Shown here: positions 24,500 to 32,910 of the stretch, in pieces
How the letters are laid out: each line of letters opens with the position of its first letter
Numbering within the stretch: the first letter of the stretch is position 1
DNA from: Bradyrhizobium iriomotense
GTDB taxonomy: Bacteria > Pseudomonadota > Alphaproteobacteria > Rhizobiales > Xanthobacteraceae
Assembly: GCF_030160715.1 (NCBI RefSeq)
Contig: NZ_BSOW01000049.1
Coordinates: forward strand, 1 to 56,700
Length of the DNA stretch: 56,700 nucleotides
Reading direction: 5' to 3'
Notes under the pieces: generated by a model
Told to the model about the DNA's origin: nothing
Database searches by the model: none
What the model saw: the letters and a program-made list of their open reading frames with translations, nothing else
Position numbers and translations under genes: made by a program

Positions 24500-25015
24500 T
24501 CAGAGCGAGCGGCTGACCGAGAGCGGCGTGATGTGGCGCGGACCTGGTGCCGCGCGCCGGCCGGCGGCGGTGTAGGTGTTCGGCACGTTGCGCTTCTGGA
24601 TCTCGGCGTTGACGCCGCGGATCACGCTCTCGGACACCGCGTGTGCGGTTGCGAGCACGGTGAGATTGACCTGCAGCATGGCGCGGAACGCATCGTGATG
24701 GCGGTGCAGCGTCGAGAGCAGCTCGGGCGCGGATTTCGCAAGCTGGGTCTGGTTCGCCTTGAGCTGGCTCACGGCACTGACGTAGCGGCGGGACAATTCC
24801 TGCTTCTTCGATTCAAATGCCAGCGCTTCGCGCAAGCGGCCGGCGCGCACCAGCTCGGTCTCCCGCTCGATCAGCCCGAGCAGCGCGCTCATCGCGTCCA
24901 TCAGGTCCTCGGCGAGCTTGCGGGCCTCGGCGCTGCCCGGCGCGCTTGCGCTGCCGGGTGCAGCGGCAGCGCGAGGGGCGGGCACCGGCTGACGTGACGC
25001 ATTGAAGTGGTTCAT
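24500..25015 (-). CDS. FlgN-like flagellar export chaperone
   Basis: A 171-residue helical protein. Residues 30-140 form long amphipathic helices (LLGLIERETELVRAGRLREA, then AFESKKQELSRRY), typical of FlgN, which escorts FlgK and FlgL to the export gate. The first ~30 residues are Pro/Ala-rich. The C-terminal tail with NTYTAAGR resembles the substrate-binding end of rhizobial FlgN-like proteins. It follows flgJ by 12 nt on the same strand, so it belongs to the flgI-flgJ operon. The family is divergent, so the assignment is by helix pattern and context. Confidence 0.68.
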   Translation of the reverse strand: MNHFNASRQPVPAPRAAAAPGSASAPGSAEARKLAEDLMDAMSALLGLIERETELVRAGRLREALAFESKKQELSRRYVSAVSQLKANQTQLAKSAPELLSTLHRHHDAFRAMLQVNLTVLATAHAVSESVIRGVNAEIQKRNVPNTYTAAGRRAAPGPRHITPLSVSRSL

Positions 25016-25027
25016 GTCGTTTGGACC

Positions 25028-25393
25028 TTATGCCGTGCGAACGGTTTTCGCCTGCTGCAGGATGAGGGTGCGGTAGACTTCGCTGGCCACGCCGACACCG
25101 CCGGCATTGGCGAAATTCTTCGAGTACTGCTCGGTCAGCATCGAGCGCCACACGCCGGTGCCGACCGTGTCGCCGAACGGGCCTTCGCCCTTCAGGCCCG
25201 ACGTCATCTGCGAGAACATCGCGTTGAGGAACATGCCCTCGAAGTCGGTCGCGGTCTTCTGGGCCTTGGCCTGCTGCTGCGGCGAGACCTTTTGCAGGGC
25301 GGCGGCGAGCTCGAAGTCGGGCCGGCCGTTGCGGCTCTGCACCGAGAAGGCGGAGGAGGCGATTGGGGTCGAGTTGATCGAGCCGGTCTGCAT
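25028..25393 (-). CDS. flgJ: Rod-binding protein FlgJ (N-terminal domain only)
   Basis: FlgJ caps the growing rod in the periplasm. This 121-residue form has only the rod-binding domain (QKTATDFEGMFLNAMFSQMT, then GPFGDTVGTGVWRSML) and lacks the C-terminal muramidase domain of enteric FlgJ, as is usual in Alphaproteobacteria. The ATG at 25393 shares its first base with the flgI stop (TGATG); a GTG at 25396 is an alternative. The cell must use another enzyme to open peptidoglycan; none is visible in this window. Confidence 0.9.
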   Translation of the reverse strand: MQTGSINSTPIASSAFSVQSRNGRPDFELAAALQKVSPQQQAKAQKTATDFEGMFLNAMFSQMTSGLKGEGPFGDTVGTGVWRSMLTEQYSKNFANAGGVGVASEVYRTLILQQAKTVRTA

Positions 25394-26517
25394 CACATCA
25401 CCTCGATATCGGCTTCGATCGCGCCGGCGGCCTTGATCGCCTGGAGGATGCTGATGAGGTCGCGCGGGCCGATGCCGAGGCCGTTGAGGCCGTCGACGAG
25501 CTGCTGGAGCGAGACGCCGTCCTTGACGACGGCGAACTTCTTGCCGTCCTCGGTGACGCTGACGCCGGTGCGCGGGGTAACCACGGTGCGGCCGCGCGAC
25601 AGTGGATTGGGCTGGCTCACTTGCGGGCTCTCAGAGATCGTGACGGTGAGATTGCCCTGCGCGACTGCGACGGTGGCGACGCGGACGTCGCGGCCCATCA
25701 CGATGATGCCGCTTCGTTCGTCGATGATGATCTTGGCGGCGAGATCCGGATCGACCTGGAGCTGCTCGATCTCAGTGAGGAAGGCGACGACGTTGCCCTT
25801 GAACTCCGGCGGGATCGAGAGCTGCACGGTGGAGGGATCGAGCGGCTCGGCGCTCTTGACGCCGAGATAGTCGTTGATGGCGGCCGCGATGCGCTTTGCC
25901 GTGGTGAAGTCGGCGTTGCGCAGCGCCAGCCGCACGTTCGGCAGGCGGTTCAGCGCGAACTCGATCTCGCGCTCGATGATGGCGCCGTTGGCGATGCGCC
26001 CGACCGTCGGCACGCCGCGGACGATTTTGGCTGCTTCGCCCTCGGCCTGGAAGCCGGAGATCGCGAGCGAGCCCTGGGCGACCGCGTAGACGTTGCCGTC
26101 GGCACCTAACAGGGGGGTGACGAGCAGGGTGCCGCCCTGCAAATTCTTGGCGTCGCCGAGCGCGGACACCGTGACGTCCATGCGCGTGCCCTGCGTCGCG
26201 AAGGCCGGCAAATTGCCGGTCACCATGACGGCGGCGACGTTGCCGGTGCGGATGGTGGCGCCGCGGATATTGACGCCCATGCGTTCCAGCATCGCTTGCA
26301 GCGACTGCTTGGTGAAGGGGATGTTGTTGAGCGTGTCGCCGGTGCCGTTGAGGCCCACCACGAGGCCATAGCCGATGAGCTGGTTCTGCCGGACGCCTTC
26401 GATATTGGCGAGGTCCTTGATGCGCGAGGTCGCGCTTGCAGGCGCGGCCGTGAGCGCCAACGCTGACAGCGCGGCACATGCCACCCTCAATAACCTTGCC
26501 CAACGCACGCTTGGCAT
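25393..26517 (-). CDS. flgI: Flagellar P-ring protein FlgI
   Basis: FlgI forms the P ring around the rod in peptidoglycan. The 374-residue sequence has a Sec signal peptide (about residues 1-29, ending APASA) and the family hallmarks SRIKDLANIEGVRQNQLIGY, GLVVGLNGTGD and PFTKQSLQAMLERMGVN, with a conserved C-terminal LVDGLNGLGIGPRDLISILQ. Length is normal. It is first in a minus-strand operon with flgJ and the FlgN-like gene and is driven by a sigma-54 site about 76 nt upstream. fliX is divergent. Confidence 0.97.
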   Translation of the reverse strand: MPSVRWARLLRVACAALSALALTAAPASATSRIKDLANIEGVRQNQLIGYGLVVGLNGTGDTLNNIPFTKQSLQAMLERMGVNIRGATIRTGNVAAVMVTGNLPAFATQGTRMDVTVSALGDAKNLQGGTLLVTPLLGADGNVYAVAQGSLAISGFQAEGEAAKIVRGVPTVGRIANGAIIEREIEFALNRLPNVRLALRNADFTTAKRIAAAINDYLGVKSAEPLDPSTVQLSIPPEFKGNVVAFLTEIEQLQVDPDLAAKIIIDERSGIIVMGRDVRVATVAVAQGNLTVTISESPQVSQPNPLSRGRTVVTPRTGVSVTEDGKKFAVVKDGVSLQQLVDGLNGLGIGPRDLISILQAIKAAGAIEADIEVM

Positions 26518-26592
26518 CCTCTGCTCCCCGAGGCTTCCTCAGATCCCGGACCTGTTCGACACTCCCATGACGAGCTGGTCCGAACCTCTCTA

Positions 26593-26609
26593 TGCGAGCG
26601 CTGTGCCAG
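26593..26609 (-). promoter_or_regulatory. Sigma-54 promoter for flgI
   Basis: The minus strand reads CTGGCACAGCGCTCGCA: a perfect -24 element (CTGGCAC) and a -12 element TCGCA, one base from TTGCA, with GG and GC 10 nt apart. It is 76 nt before the flgI ATG. The flgF promoter has the same TCGC variant. Confidence 0.72.
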
Positions 26610-26726
26610 CGTGGCGCGGTGAATCTAGATGGTTGAATAGGTTGATTAAATTGCGCTTCATCGACGCCAGCCGATGTTCGCCTTAGGAAACGAAACTGCC
26701 GCCTGTCGGCAGATTTTGCCGGGCTG

Positions 26727-26742
26727 TTTACGCCTCATTAAC
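26727..26742 (+). promoter_or_regulatory. CtrA-type box between flgI and fliX
   Basis: TTTA-CGCCTCA-TTAAC, one base from the full box, lies 46 nt before the fliX ATG. In Caulobacter the flgI-fliX intergenic region is also CtrA-controlled, which supports the reading. Confidence 0.6.
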
Positions 26743-26787
26743 CATAATGCGGCGAAGCTGCTGTCAGCGATCACGCGGATTCCTTCG

Positions 26788-27201
26788 ATGCGCATCTACG
26801 GACCGAACGGCACCACGCTTGGAGCGCCCGCCAGCCAGACGAGGCGGACGAGCTCCGGCACCTTCGTGCTGCCCGACACCTCCTCGACGCAGGAGACCAA
26901 GTCCGCATCCGCGCCGAAGGCCGCCGCCAACATTGATGCGCTGCTCGCGCTGCAGGGCATCGAGGAGGACCCGGTCGAGCGCCGCAAGCGCTCGGTCGCC
27001 CGCGGCAAGACCGCGCTCGACGTGCTCGATGATCTCAAGATGGGATTGTTGTCGGGCAACCTCGACGCCTCGACGGTGATGCGCCTGCGTGATGCGGCAG
27101 CGAACCTTAAATCGTCCTCCGGCGATCCGGGTCTTGATGCCGTGCTCTCCGAGATCGAGCTGCGCGTCGAGGTCGAGCTGGCGAAGGCCGGGCAGGCCTA
27201 A
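26788..27201 (+). CDS. fliX: Flagellar assembly regulator FliX
   Basis: FliX links completion of the early basal body to activity of the sigma-54 activator FlbD in Alphaproteobacteria. The 137-residue protein begins MRIYGPNGTTLGAPASQTRR and has the conserved helical half ALLALQGIEEDPVERRKR, then GKTALDVLDDLKMGLLSGNL. ATG 26788 matches the usual family start; the open frame continues upstream into the CtrA-type box and is not used. Its position opposite flgI is the classical arrangement. The partner flbD is not in this window. Confidence 0.95.
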   Translation: MRIYGPNGTTLGAPASQTRRTSSGTFVLPDTSSTQETKSASAPKAAANIDALLALQGIEEDPVERRKRSVARGKTALDVLDDLKMGLLSGNLDASTVMRLRDAAANLKSSSGDPGLDAVLSEIELRVEVELAKAGQA

Positions 27202-27240
27202 GATGCGGGCTCGTTGCCTGCGTTCACGTATCTCTCAGCG

Positions 27241-27349
27241 GGTCGTCGCCCGGCTTGACCGGGCGACCCAGTACGCTGCGGCCCTTGTTGTGAATCTCGC
27301 TGTCTCTGGAATACTGGATGCCCCGGTCAAAGCCGGGGCATGACAGCGG
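27241..27349. repeat. Palindromic repeat element downstream of fliX
   Basis: Two hairpin units lie here: GTCGCCCGG...CCGGGCGAC (27243-27267) followed by CAGTACGC, and, inverted, TACTGGATGCCCCGG...CCGGGGCATGACAG (27312-27347). The style (CCCGG-tcaa-CCGGG with a tactgg/cagtac flank) is typical of rhizobial intergenic repeats. It marks the boundary between flagellar and non-flagellar genes. Confidence 0.65.
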
Positions 27350-27378
27350 AGTTTGATGCGCGCAGACCGACTGCGCTC

Positions 27379-27750
27379 TCACGCCGCTTCCTGCTTCTGC
27401 TGCGCGTCGTAACGGCGCTGTGCGGCGAGGACGTCCTTCAGATTCTGCTCGGCCCAGTCGCGCAACGGATCGACCGCGGCAGCGAGCGTCAGCCCGAGCT
27501 GCGTGATCGAATACTCGACCGTCACCGGAACGGTTGCGATGGCGCGGCGCTTGATCAATCCGTCGCGTTCGAGTGATTTGAGAACCTGGCTCAACATCTT
27601 CTGCGAAATGCCTTCAATCGTTCGGCGCAACTGATTGAAACGCATCGCTTCCCCGCGCAGCAGCAACAGGATCAGCACCGCCCATTTGTCGCCGACGCGA
27701 TCGAGGATCTGGCGTGTCGGGCAATTGGCTGCGTAGACGTTGGGCTTCAT
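27379..27750 (-). CDS. HxlR-family transcriptional regulator
   Basis: A 123-residue winged helix-turn-helix repressor/activator. The family opening NCPTRQILDRVGDKWAVLIL is clear, followed by LRGEAMRFNQLRRTIEGISQ, the recognition helix KMLSQVLKSLERDGLI and a wing. Cys10 is the conserved N-terminal cysteine that in relatives such as YodB and HypR senses quinones or disulfide stress. It is divergent from the NAD(P)H-binding protein gene, a usual pairing in which the regulator controls the oxidoreductase. An imperfect palindrome in the shared region (27778-27799) is a candidate operator. No flagellar link is evident. Confidence 0.92.
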   Translation of the reverse strand: MKPNVYAANCPTRQILDRVGDKWAVLILLLLRGEAMRFNQLRRTIEGISQKMLSQVLKSLERDGLIKRRAIATVPVTVEYSITQLGLTLAAAVDPLRDWAEQNLKDVLAAQRRYDAQQKQEAA

Positions 27751-27777
27751 GTCTTCGTTCCTCGCGACCTGTTCCGG

Positions 27778-27799
27778 TTACTCCTGCGTAAGCAGGTAA
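27778..27799. promoter_or_regulatory. Candidate HxlR operator palindrome
   Basis: TTACTCCTGC and GCAGGTAA form an imperfect inverted repeat around GTAA in the 129-nt divergent region. A second pair, CTAGTCACTGCTAGT, is near 27838. Placement fits an autoregulatory operator, but no binding consensus was available to test. Confidence 0.35.
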
Positions 27800-27879
27800 G
27801 CCAAAAGTGCTCTCTTAACACCAGCATCCTTTGCGATATCTAGTCACTGCTAGTTACCACATAAGCAAAGGAGCCTTCC

Positions 27880-28491
27880 ATGAAAATCGCAGTCGCCGGC
27901 GCCTCGGGCCGGGCCGGTTCGGAGATCACCAGGGAACTGTCCCGCCGCGGCCATGCCGTCACCGCCATCGCCCGGAACCCGGAGAAGATCGCCAGCCTGC
28001 CGAATGTCACCCCGACCAGGGGCGAAGTGCTCGACCAGGCCGGGCTCGCCAAGCTGTGGAGCGGGCATGATGTCGCCGTCAGTTCCGTCCATTTCCTGGC
28101 CAGTGATCCGCACAAGCTGATCGGCGCCGCCAAGGACTCGAAGGTTGGCCGCTACCTCGTGGTCGGCGGTGCCGGCAGCCTTGAGGTGGCTCCCGGCGTG
28201 AAACTGGTCACAACCCCCGGTTTTCCCGCCCAATACAAGGCCGAGGCGGAGGCGGGGTCGGCCTTCCTCGACCTGCTCCGGCGGGAAAACGAGCTGAACT
28301 GGACCTTCATCTCACCGTCGGCCCTGTTCGTGGAGGGTGAGCGGACCGGCAAGTTCCGGCTGGGGACCGATCAGCTTCTCGCAGATGCGAGCGGGAAGAG
28401 CTGGATCACCTTCGCCGATTACGCCATTGCGCTCGCCGACGAAATCGAGCGTCCTTCGCATCTGCGGAAGCGTTTCACGGTCGGCTATTGA
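27880..28491 (+). CDS. NAD(P)H-binding oxidoreductase (atypical SDR)
   Basis: A 203-residue single-domain Rossmann protein. It begins MKIAVAGASGRAGSEITREL with the GASGRAG dinucleotide loop; IARNPEKI follows the second strand and suggests NADP preference through Arg. The rest fits the short NAD(P)H-binding family related to NmrA and YwnB: VGGAGSLEVAPGVKLV, then NWTFISPSALF. No Tyr-x3-Lys pair is evident, so it may act as a redox sensor or a quinone/flavin reductase rather than a classical dehydrogenase. The ribosome site AAGGAG is strong. Divergent from hxlR. Confidence 0.88.
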   Translation: MKIAVAGASGRAGSEITRELSRRGHAVTAIARNPEKIASLPNVTPTRGEVLDQAGLAKLWSGHDVAVSSVHFLASDPHKLIGAAKDSKVGRYLVVGGAGSLEVAPGVKLVTTPGFPAQYKAEAEAGSAFLDLLRRENELNWTFISPSALFVEGERTGKFRLGTDQLLADASGKSWITFADYAIALADEIERPSHLRKRFTVGY

Positions 28492-28704
28492 GTGGATAAC
28501 CGCCCCCAGGTGCTTGCCGATAAGGCTGCCGGCGCAAGGACTTGGGGGCGGTAACGCCAAGATCAGGGAAATATTGTCTGTCACAGGAGGCCGCTATATA
28601 AGCCCGGCTCAACGGACCCTGTCCGTCGCGAGTCGTTGCTAAAAAAGAATAGGCCGCCCTTGGAAAAGTTGAAAAATTACCGACCGACCGAAAAAGAGCC
28701 TTTC

Positions 28705-29070
28705 ATGAACGACCGGCAGAAGGAGTACTTCCGTTTGAAGCTCCTCGCCTGGAAGGATGAGATCCTCAAAGAGTCCAAGCTCACCCTGCAAGCCCTGCAG
28801 GAGGAGAACGTGAACCACCCCGATCTTGCCGATCGGGCTTCGTCCGAAACCGACCGCGCCATCGAACTGCGCGCCCGTGACCGCCAGCGCAAGTTGATCG
28901 CCAAGATCGACGCCGCGCTCCAGCGCATCGAGGACAACACCTACGGCTATTGCGAAGAGACCGGCGAGCCGATCTCGTTGAAGCGGCTCGAAGCCCGCCC
29001 GATCGCAACACTGTCGGTGGAAGCGCAGGAGCGCCACGAGAAGCGCGAGAAGGTCTATCGCGACGAATAG
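28705..29070 (+). CDS. dksA: DksA-family transcription factor with degenerate zinc finger
   Basis: DksA binds the RNA polymerase secondary channel and with ppGpp controls stable-RNA and amino-acid promoters. The 121-residue protein has the coiled coil (YFRLKLLAWKDEILKESKL, then DLADRASSETDRAIELRARD with the tip Asp/Ala residues) and the globular end GYCEETGEPISLKRLEARP. The zinc site keeps a single cysteine: the other positions are Thr, Ser and Ala (CEET...LSVEAQ), as in other alphaproteobacterial DksA proteins. A TTG at 28660 would add KLKNYRPTEKEPF, which resembles relatives, so the true start may be there; ATG 28705 is the conservative choice. Confidence 0.92.
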   Translation: MNDRQKEYFRLKLLAWKDEILKESKLTLQALQEENVNHPDLADRASSETDRAIELRARDRQRKLIAKIDAALQRIEDNTYGYCEETGEPISLKRLEARPIATLSVEAQERHEKREKVYRDE

Positions 29071-29514
29071 GCCTCGAGCCGCTCGCTGCGGCTCCTCAAG
29101 TGAGACACATTTGGCGTGTAGTGTCGCGCCAGAGTGGATGTTTTCGCGCCGATCATGCGCGTGCCCAGAGCCCGGGGGGCCGAACGCGAAAACTGAATCG
29201 CGATCAAGGGGCTAGACTCAACTCCTTCATGCTCACGTGAGCTCGCATGAGAACGAGCCGTCACTTCAGGTGGGGACGTTTTTGCGAGTCGGAGCAACGG
29301 GATCGACTCGACTTCTAAGGACGTGACCGGCGTCACGAAGCATAACTCGCGTCACGCATCTTGCGACCACGCGAGCGCGGGGCGCGCTCCACCATAAAGT
29401 CTACCGGTCTCGAAATTCATTGTACTTGTGCCTTCGGCAGATAGCGACTGGATACGGCTGGCAGCAGTGTCTGGTGGGACAATCTTGCCGGCTTGCGCGA
29501 GCTGGGTTTGCGAC
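29071..29514. other. Intergenic stretch without a supported gene
   Basis: This 444-nt region separates dksA from the dehydratase/epimerase gene. It is less GC-rich than its neighbours. The only structure I see is the short palindrome CGTGACCGGCGTCACG at 29322-29337. Frames crossing it are short and lack family features. Confidence 0.6.
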
Positions 29515-30543
29515 ATGAGCACGGTTCTGGTCACGGGCGGATCGGGTTTCGTCGGCATTCATGCCGTCCTCCAATTGCTGGCTGCCGGTCACGACGTGCG
29601 GACCACGCTCCGCCGGCCGGACCGGCAGGCGGGCGTGCTGGCAATGCTGCGCGAGGGCGGGATCGATCCGGCGGGACGGCTCGTGTTCTTCACCGCCGAC
29701 CTGACCGGCGATGAGGGCTGGCGCGAGGCGGTAACCGGCTGCGACTACGTCCTGCATGTCGCCTCGCCGCTCTCGACCACCGTCCCGAAGGACGAGGACG
29801 AGATGATCATTCCGGCCCGCGACGGCACGCTACGTGTGCTGCGCGCCGCGCGCGAGGCCGGGGTGAAACGGGTGGTCATCACCTCGTCGCTTGGGGCGAT
29901 CGGTTACGGCCATCCGCCGCGCGCAACGCCGTTCGATGAAACCGACTGGACCAATCTCGACGGCGACGATGTGCAGCCCTACGTCAAATCAAAGACTCTG
30001 GCCGAGCGGGCGGCCTGGGATTTCGTCGCCTGTGAGGGAGGCGGGCTTGAGCTTTCCGTCGTCAATCCCACCGGCATTTTCGGTCCAGTGCTGGGGCCGG
30101 ATTTCTCCGGCTCGATCGAGATCGTCAAATTGCTGCTGAGCGGCGCGATGCCGGCGGTGCCGCGGATCTATTTCGGCCTGGTCGACGTGCGTGACGTCGT
30201 CGACCTGCATCTGCGGGCGATGACCGCGCCCGAGGCCAAGGGCGAGCGGTTCATTGCGGTGTCCGGTGAGACGCTGTCGCTCCTCGACATCGCAGGCGTG
30301 CTGAGGCGGGAGCTCGGGCCGGCGGCGCGCCGGGTTCCACGGTTTCAGGCGCCGGACTGGCTGGTGCGCCTCGCCGCAACCGGAGTTCCCATGCTGCGCT
30401 ACACCTTGCCGATGCTCGGCAAGGTGCGAAAATCGACCAGTGCCAAGGCGAGGCGGCTGCTTGGTTGGCAGGCGCGGTCCAATGAAGAGGCAATCCTGAG
30501 CTCCGCCGAGAGCCTGATCCGGCTCGGCCTGGTCAAGGCATGA
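29515..30543 (+). CDS. NAD(P)-dependent epimerase/dehydratase, DFR-like
   Basis: A 342-residue extended SDR protein. It starts MSTVLVTGGSGFVGIHAVLQ with the TGGSGFVG nucleotide loop; RRPDRQAG suggests NADP use. The pattern of DYVLHVASPLS, VVITSSLGAIGYG and the active-site pair in PYVKSKTLAE (Tyr-x3-Lys) fits the dihydroflavonol 4-reductase / cinnamoyl-CoA reductase-like group, whose bacterial members act on various aldehydes or ketones. The substrate cannot be told. ATG 29515 begins directly at the first strand; the open frame reaches upstream to 29428 without family similarity. Not linked to motility by sequence. Confidence 0.9.
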   Translation: MSTVLVTGGSGFVGIHAVLQLLAAGHDVRTTLRRPDRQAGVLAMLREGGIDPAGRLVFFTADLTGDEGWREAVTGCDYVLHVASPLSTTVPKDEDEMIIPARDGTLRVLRAAREAGVKRVVITSSLGAIGYGHPPRATPFDETDWTNLDGDDVQPYVKSKTLAERAAWDFVACEGGGLELSVVNPTGIFGPVLGPDFSGSIEIVKLLLSGAMPAVPRIYFGLVDVRDVVDLHLRAMTAPEAKGERFIAVSGETLSLLDIAGVLRRELGPAARRVPRFQAPDWLVRLAATGVPMLRYTLPMLGKVRKSTSAKARRLLGWQARSNEEAILSSAESLIRLGLVKA

Positions 30544-30627
30544 CGCGCGCGCACGCTGCGGCGCTTGTCAGCCGGAGGCGGGGATGCTGAAGTGCGCGGC
30601 AGAGTTGCGTAGTTGGAGGCGGCGCCG

Positions 30628-31410
30628 ATGGTGGACAGAATTCTCGCAGGCGCAAAGGCAATCGCGTTGGCGCGCCGCAACCATGCCCCGCTCGCGCCGC
30701 TCGAAGTTCCCCCGCGCGACGAGGCGGAGGGTTACAAGATCCAGCGCGCACTGCACGATCTGCTGCTACCGCATGCAGGTCCGCTCGTCGGCTACAAGAT
30801 CGCCTGCACAAGCCAGGTCATGCAGGACTACATGCAGATGGACCATCCCTGCGTCGGCGGCGTGTTCGAGAAAGTCGTGCATGACAGCGGCGCAAAACTC
30901 GCTGCCTCCGACTATGTCCGCGTCGGCGTCGAATGCGAGATCGCCGTGCGGCTGAAGCGCGACCTTGCCCCGGGCGAGGCGCCGTTCACCGCCGAATGGG
31001 TGGGAGAGGCGGTCGATGCCTACGCTCCCGCGATCGAGATCGTCGATGACCGCTATGTGAAGTGGGAGACGATGGGTGCGCCGACGCTGATCGCGGATGA
31101 TTTCTTCGCCGCCGGCTGCGTGCTTGGCGAGGCTGTCCCGCGTTCGTCGGTGCCCGACCTCAAGGCGGTCGCCGGCCGCGCTCTCATCAACGGCGAGGAG
31201 GCGGGCAAGGGCACCGGCGCCGACGTGCTCGGCCATCCCCACAACGCACTTGCCTGGCTCGCCAATCATCTTGCCGCCGAAGGCAAGGGCCTGCATGCGG
31301 GACAGCTCGTGCTCACCGGCAGCCTCGTGAAAACGCTGTGGTTGAAGGCCGGAGACAAGGTGCGGATGGAGCTGGACGGGCTGGGTGTGGTGGAGGCGAA
31401 GTTTACGTGA
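30628..31410 (+). CDS. 2-keto-4-pentenoate hydratase family protein
   Basis: A 260-residue enzyme of the MhpD / 2-oxo-hepta-diene-dioate hydratase family within the fumarylacetoacetase fold. It shows KIQRALHDLLLP, GYKIACTSQVMQ, the metal-binding acidic pair in GVECEIAVRL and AIEIVDDRY, and the C-terminal GLHAGQLVLTGSLVKTLWL with the catalytic-loop TGS. The family hydrates 2-hydroxy-dienoates in aromatic degradation or decarboxylates oxaloacetate-like compounds. ATG 30628 has GGAGGC upstream; the TTG at 30613 is rejected. It follows the epimerase gene by 84 nt on the same strand, but no meta-cleavage genes are present, so a full pathway is not implied. Confidence 0.9.
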   Translation: MVDRILAGAKAIALARRNHAPLAPLEVPPRDEAEGYKIQRALHDLLLPHAGPLVGYKIACTSQVMQDYMQMDHPCVGGVFEKVVHDSGAKLAASDYVRVGVECEIAVRLKRDLAPGEAPFTAEWVGEAVDAYAPAIEIVDDRYVKWETMGAPTLIADDFFAAGCVLGEAVPRSSVPDLKAVAGRALINGEEAGKGTGADVLGHPHNALAWLANHLAAEGKGLHAGQLVLTGSLVKTLWLKAGDKVRMELDGLGVVEAKFT

Positions 31411-31421
31411 ACTCTCTCCGT

Positions 31422-31502
31422 CGTCATTGCGAGCGAAGCAAAGCAATCCAGAATCTTTTCCGCGGTGGCAGTCTGGATTGCTTCGCTTCGCTCGCAATGA
31501 CG
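31422..31502. repeat. Inverted-repeat element
   Basis: CGTCATTGCGAGCGAAGC at 31422-31439 is inverted as GCTTCGCTCGCAATGACG near 31485-31502, with inner arms AGCAATCCAGA and TCTGGATTGCT. The whole is a long hairpin of a type I recognise as dispersed in Bradyrhizobium and related genomes. It lies between the hydratase gene and the PcfJ-like gene; the next ~240 nt hold no gene. Confidence 0.8.
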
Positions 31503-31744
31503 GGGTGTAAGGCCGCGGCGTTGCTATAATGTCGCGGTCCTCTCTAGCTGTATGTAGTTTCTGAATCCATCAGACAGGGACATCTTGCGCCCCCGGGTGA
31601 TCGGGTATATGAGACCGGCCCCATTCAACCCGCGCGTTCAACCGATAAGGAGACCAGCCGTGAACAGTCTGTGGCGATCGACACGCTCCGTGCCGACGCT
31701 CTCAGTGCGTCCGGCTGACAGTCATCCAATCCTGTTGAACGACA

Positions 31745-32905
31745 ATGGCACATTCATTGATTCAGCGCCGGCGGGAGGCCGAGCGCGCGCGGGTTGAAGC
31801 CTATGAGCTGTCGCTGCGGCATGTGTCGCAGCGGACGCGCCCTCCACCGGATTTCCAGAACGCGATCAACGAGGCCAGGCATGGCTTCGAGGCCGCAATC
31901 GTGCGCGACGCCTCGGCCTGGAAGCCGCGGATGAAGACTCGCGATGCCGCGCGTCTTCGCCTTGCTGCAGCTCGTTATCTCTTCGCGCGCTATCCCGTCG
32001 CAGAACATCTGGAGCAAGTCTGGATCGACGGCGCAGGACTGGGTGCGGACGAGATCGTGTTGCGTAAGCGCTGGTACGTCGTGGCGGCCGGCGGTGGTTC
32101 GCTCTACGGTGCCGGTGCGGCCGCGTGGCTGTCTCGCAAGGAGGTCCATGCGTTCCTCAATCCCTTGGGGAACGTCGGCTTCGAAGCTGCGATCTGGCAG
32201 GCGATCGCGCGATCCTATGCGAACGATCCCAGCGTTGCGCTGCGGATCGCGCGCACCAGGATCGCGCAGACGCCCCGTGCCGAGCATGGCTTCTGGCGTG
32301 AGGTGGTGCGCTTCTTCTGTGCGCATCCCACCACGGTTGAGGAGATGGACGATCTCCACGACTACCTCGCCGCTTGCTACCGGCGTGATCCGGAGTTTAG
32401 CCTCAAGGGGCGCTCGCTGGTCTCGCTTGGTCGGCAGATGCGCGAATGGCATCGCGACCTCGAAGCGATCGCTCGCATCGAGGCTGCGCGTCGTCGCGCC
32501 GAGGCTGTGCGGAACCGTGCGCGTGGGCTGGCAGTAGACCCAGTCGACGAGGCTTGGCGAGGTACGACGATCGCGGACTGGTCATGGAGTACGTCGTCCA
32601 AGGACCGGGCCAAGCGTGAGGAGTACGTCGTGGTTCAGCTGCGGACCGCAGCCGACCTCGTGGCTGAGACGCGGGGCATGCGCCACTGCGTCGCTAGCTA
32701 CGCGACAAAGTGCATTGCCGGGCAGGCGTCGATCTGGTCGCTACGCCGCCGTGCCTCGGGTGATGTCCATCGGCTGCTGACCATCGAGCTTGATCGTCGT
32801 TCCCGGGCGGTCCAGGTTCGCGGGTTTGCAAACCGCCCGCCGCTCGCTGAGGAGCGCAAGATCCTGGAGCGCTGGGCGCAAGCACGCGGGATCGTCCTCC
32901 TGTGA
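31745..32905 (+). CDS. PcfJ-like protein
   Basis: A 386-residue soluble, Arg/Ala-rich protein. Its C-terminal part, LRTAADLVAETRGMRHCVAS, then IWSLRR, LLTIELD and VQVRGFANRPP, matches the PcfJ family first seen on conjugative plasmids; the conserved core contains Met-Arg-His-Cys and a Tyr after it. The biochemical role of PcfJ is unknown to me. N-terminal ~280 residues are helical. Flanking repeats and unlinked neighbours suggest an acquired gene. It converges on flgH, with paired hairpins in between. Codon use looks somewhat more relaxed than that of the flagellar genes. Confidence 0.78.
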   Translation: MAHSLIQRRREAERARVEAYELSLRHVSQRTRPPPDFQNAINEARHGFEAAIVRDASAWKPRMKTRDAARLRLAAARYLFARYPVAEHLEQVWIDGAGLGADEIVLRKRWYVVAAGGGSLYGAGAAAWLSRKEVHAFLNPLGNVGFEAAIWQAIARSYANDPSVALRIARTRIAQTPRAEHGFWREVVRFFCAHPTTVEEMDDLHDYLAACYRRDPEFSLKGRSLVSLGRQMREWHRDLEAIARIEAARRRAEAVRNRARGLAVDPVDEAWRGTTIADWSWSTSSKDRAKREEYVVVQLRTAADLVAETRGMRHCVASYATKCIAGQASIWSLRRRASGDVHRLLTIELDRRSRAVQVRGFANRPPLAEERKILERWAQARGIVLL

Positions 32906-32910
32906 CAGTC

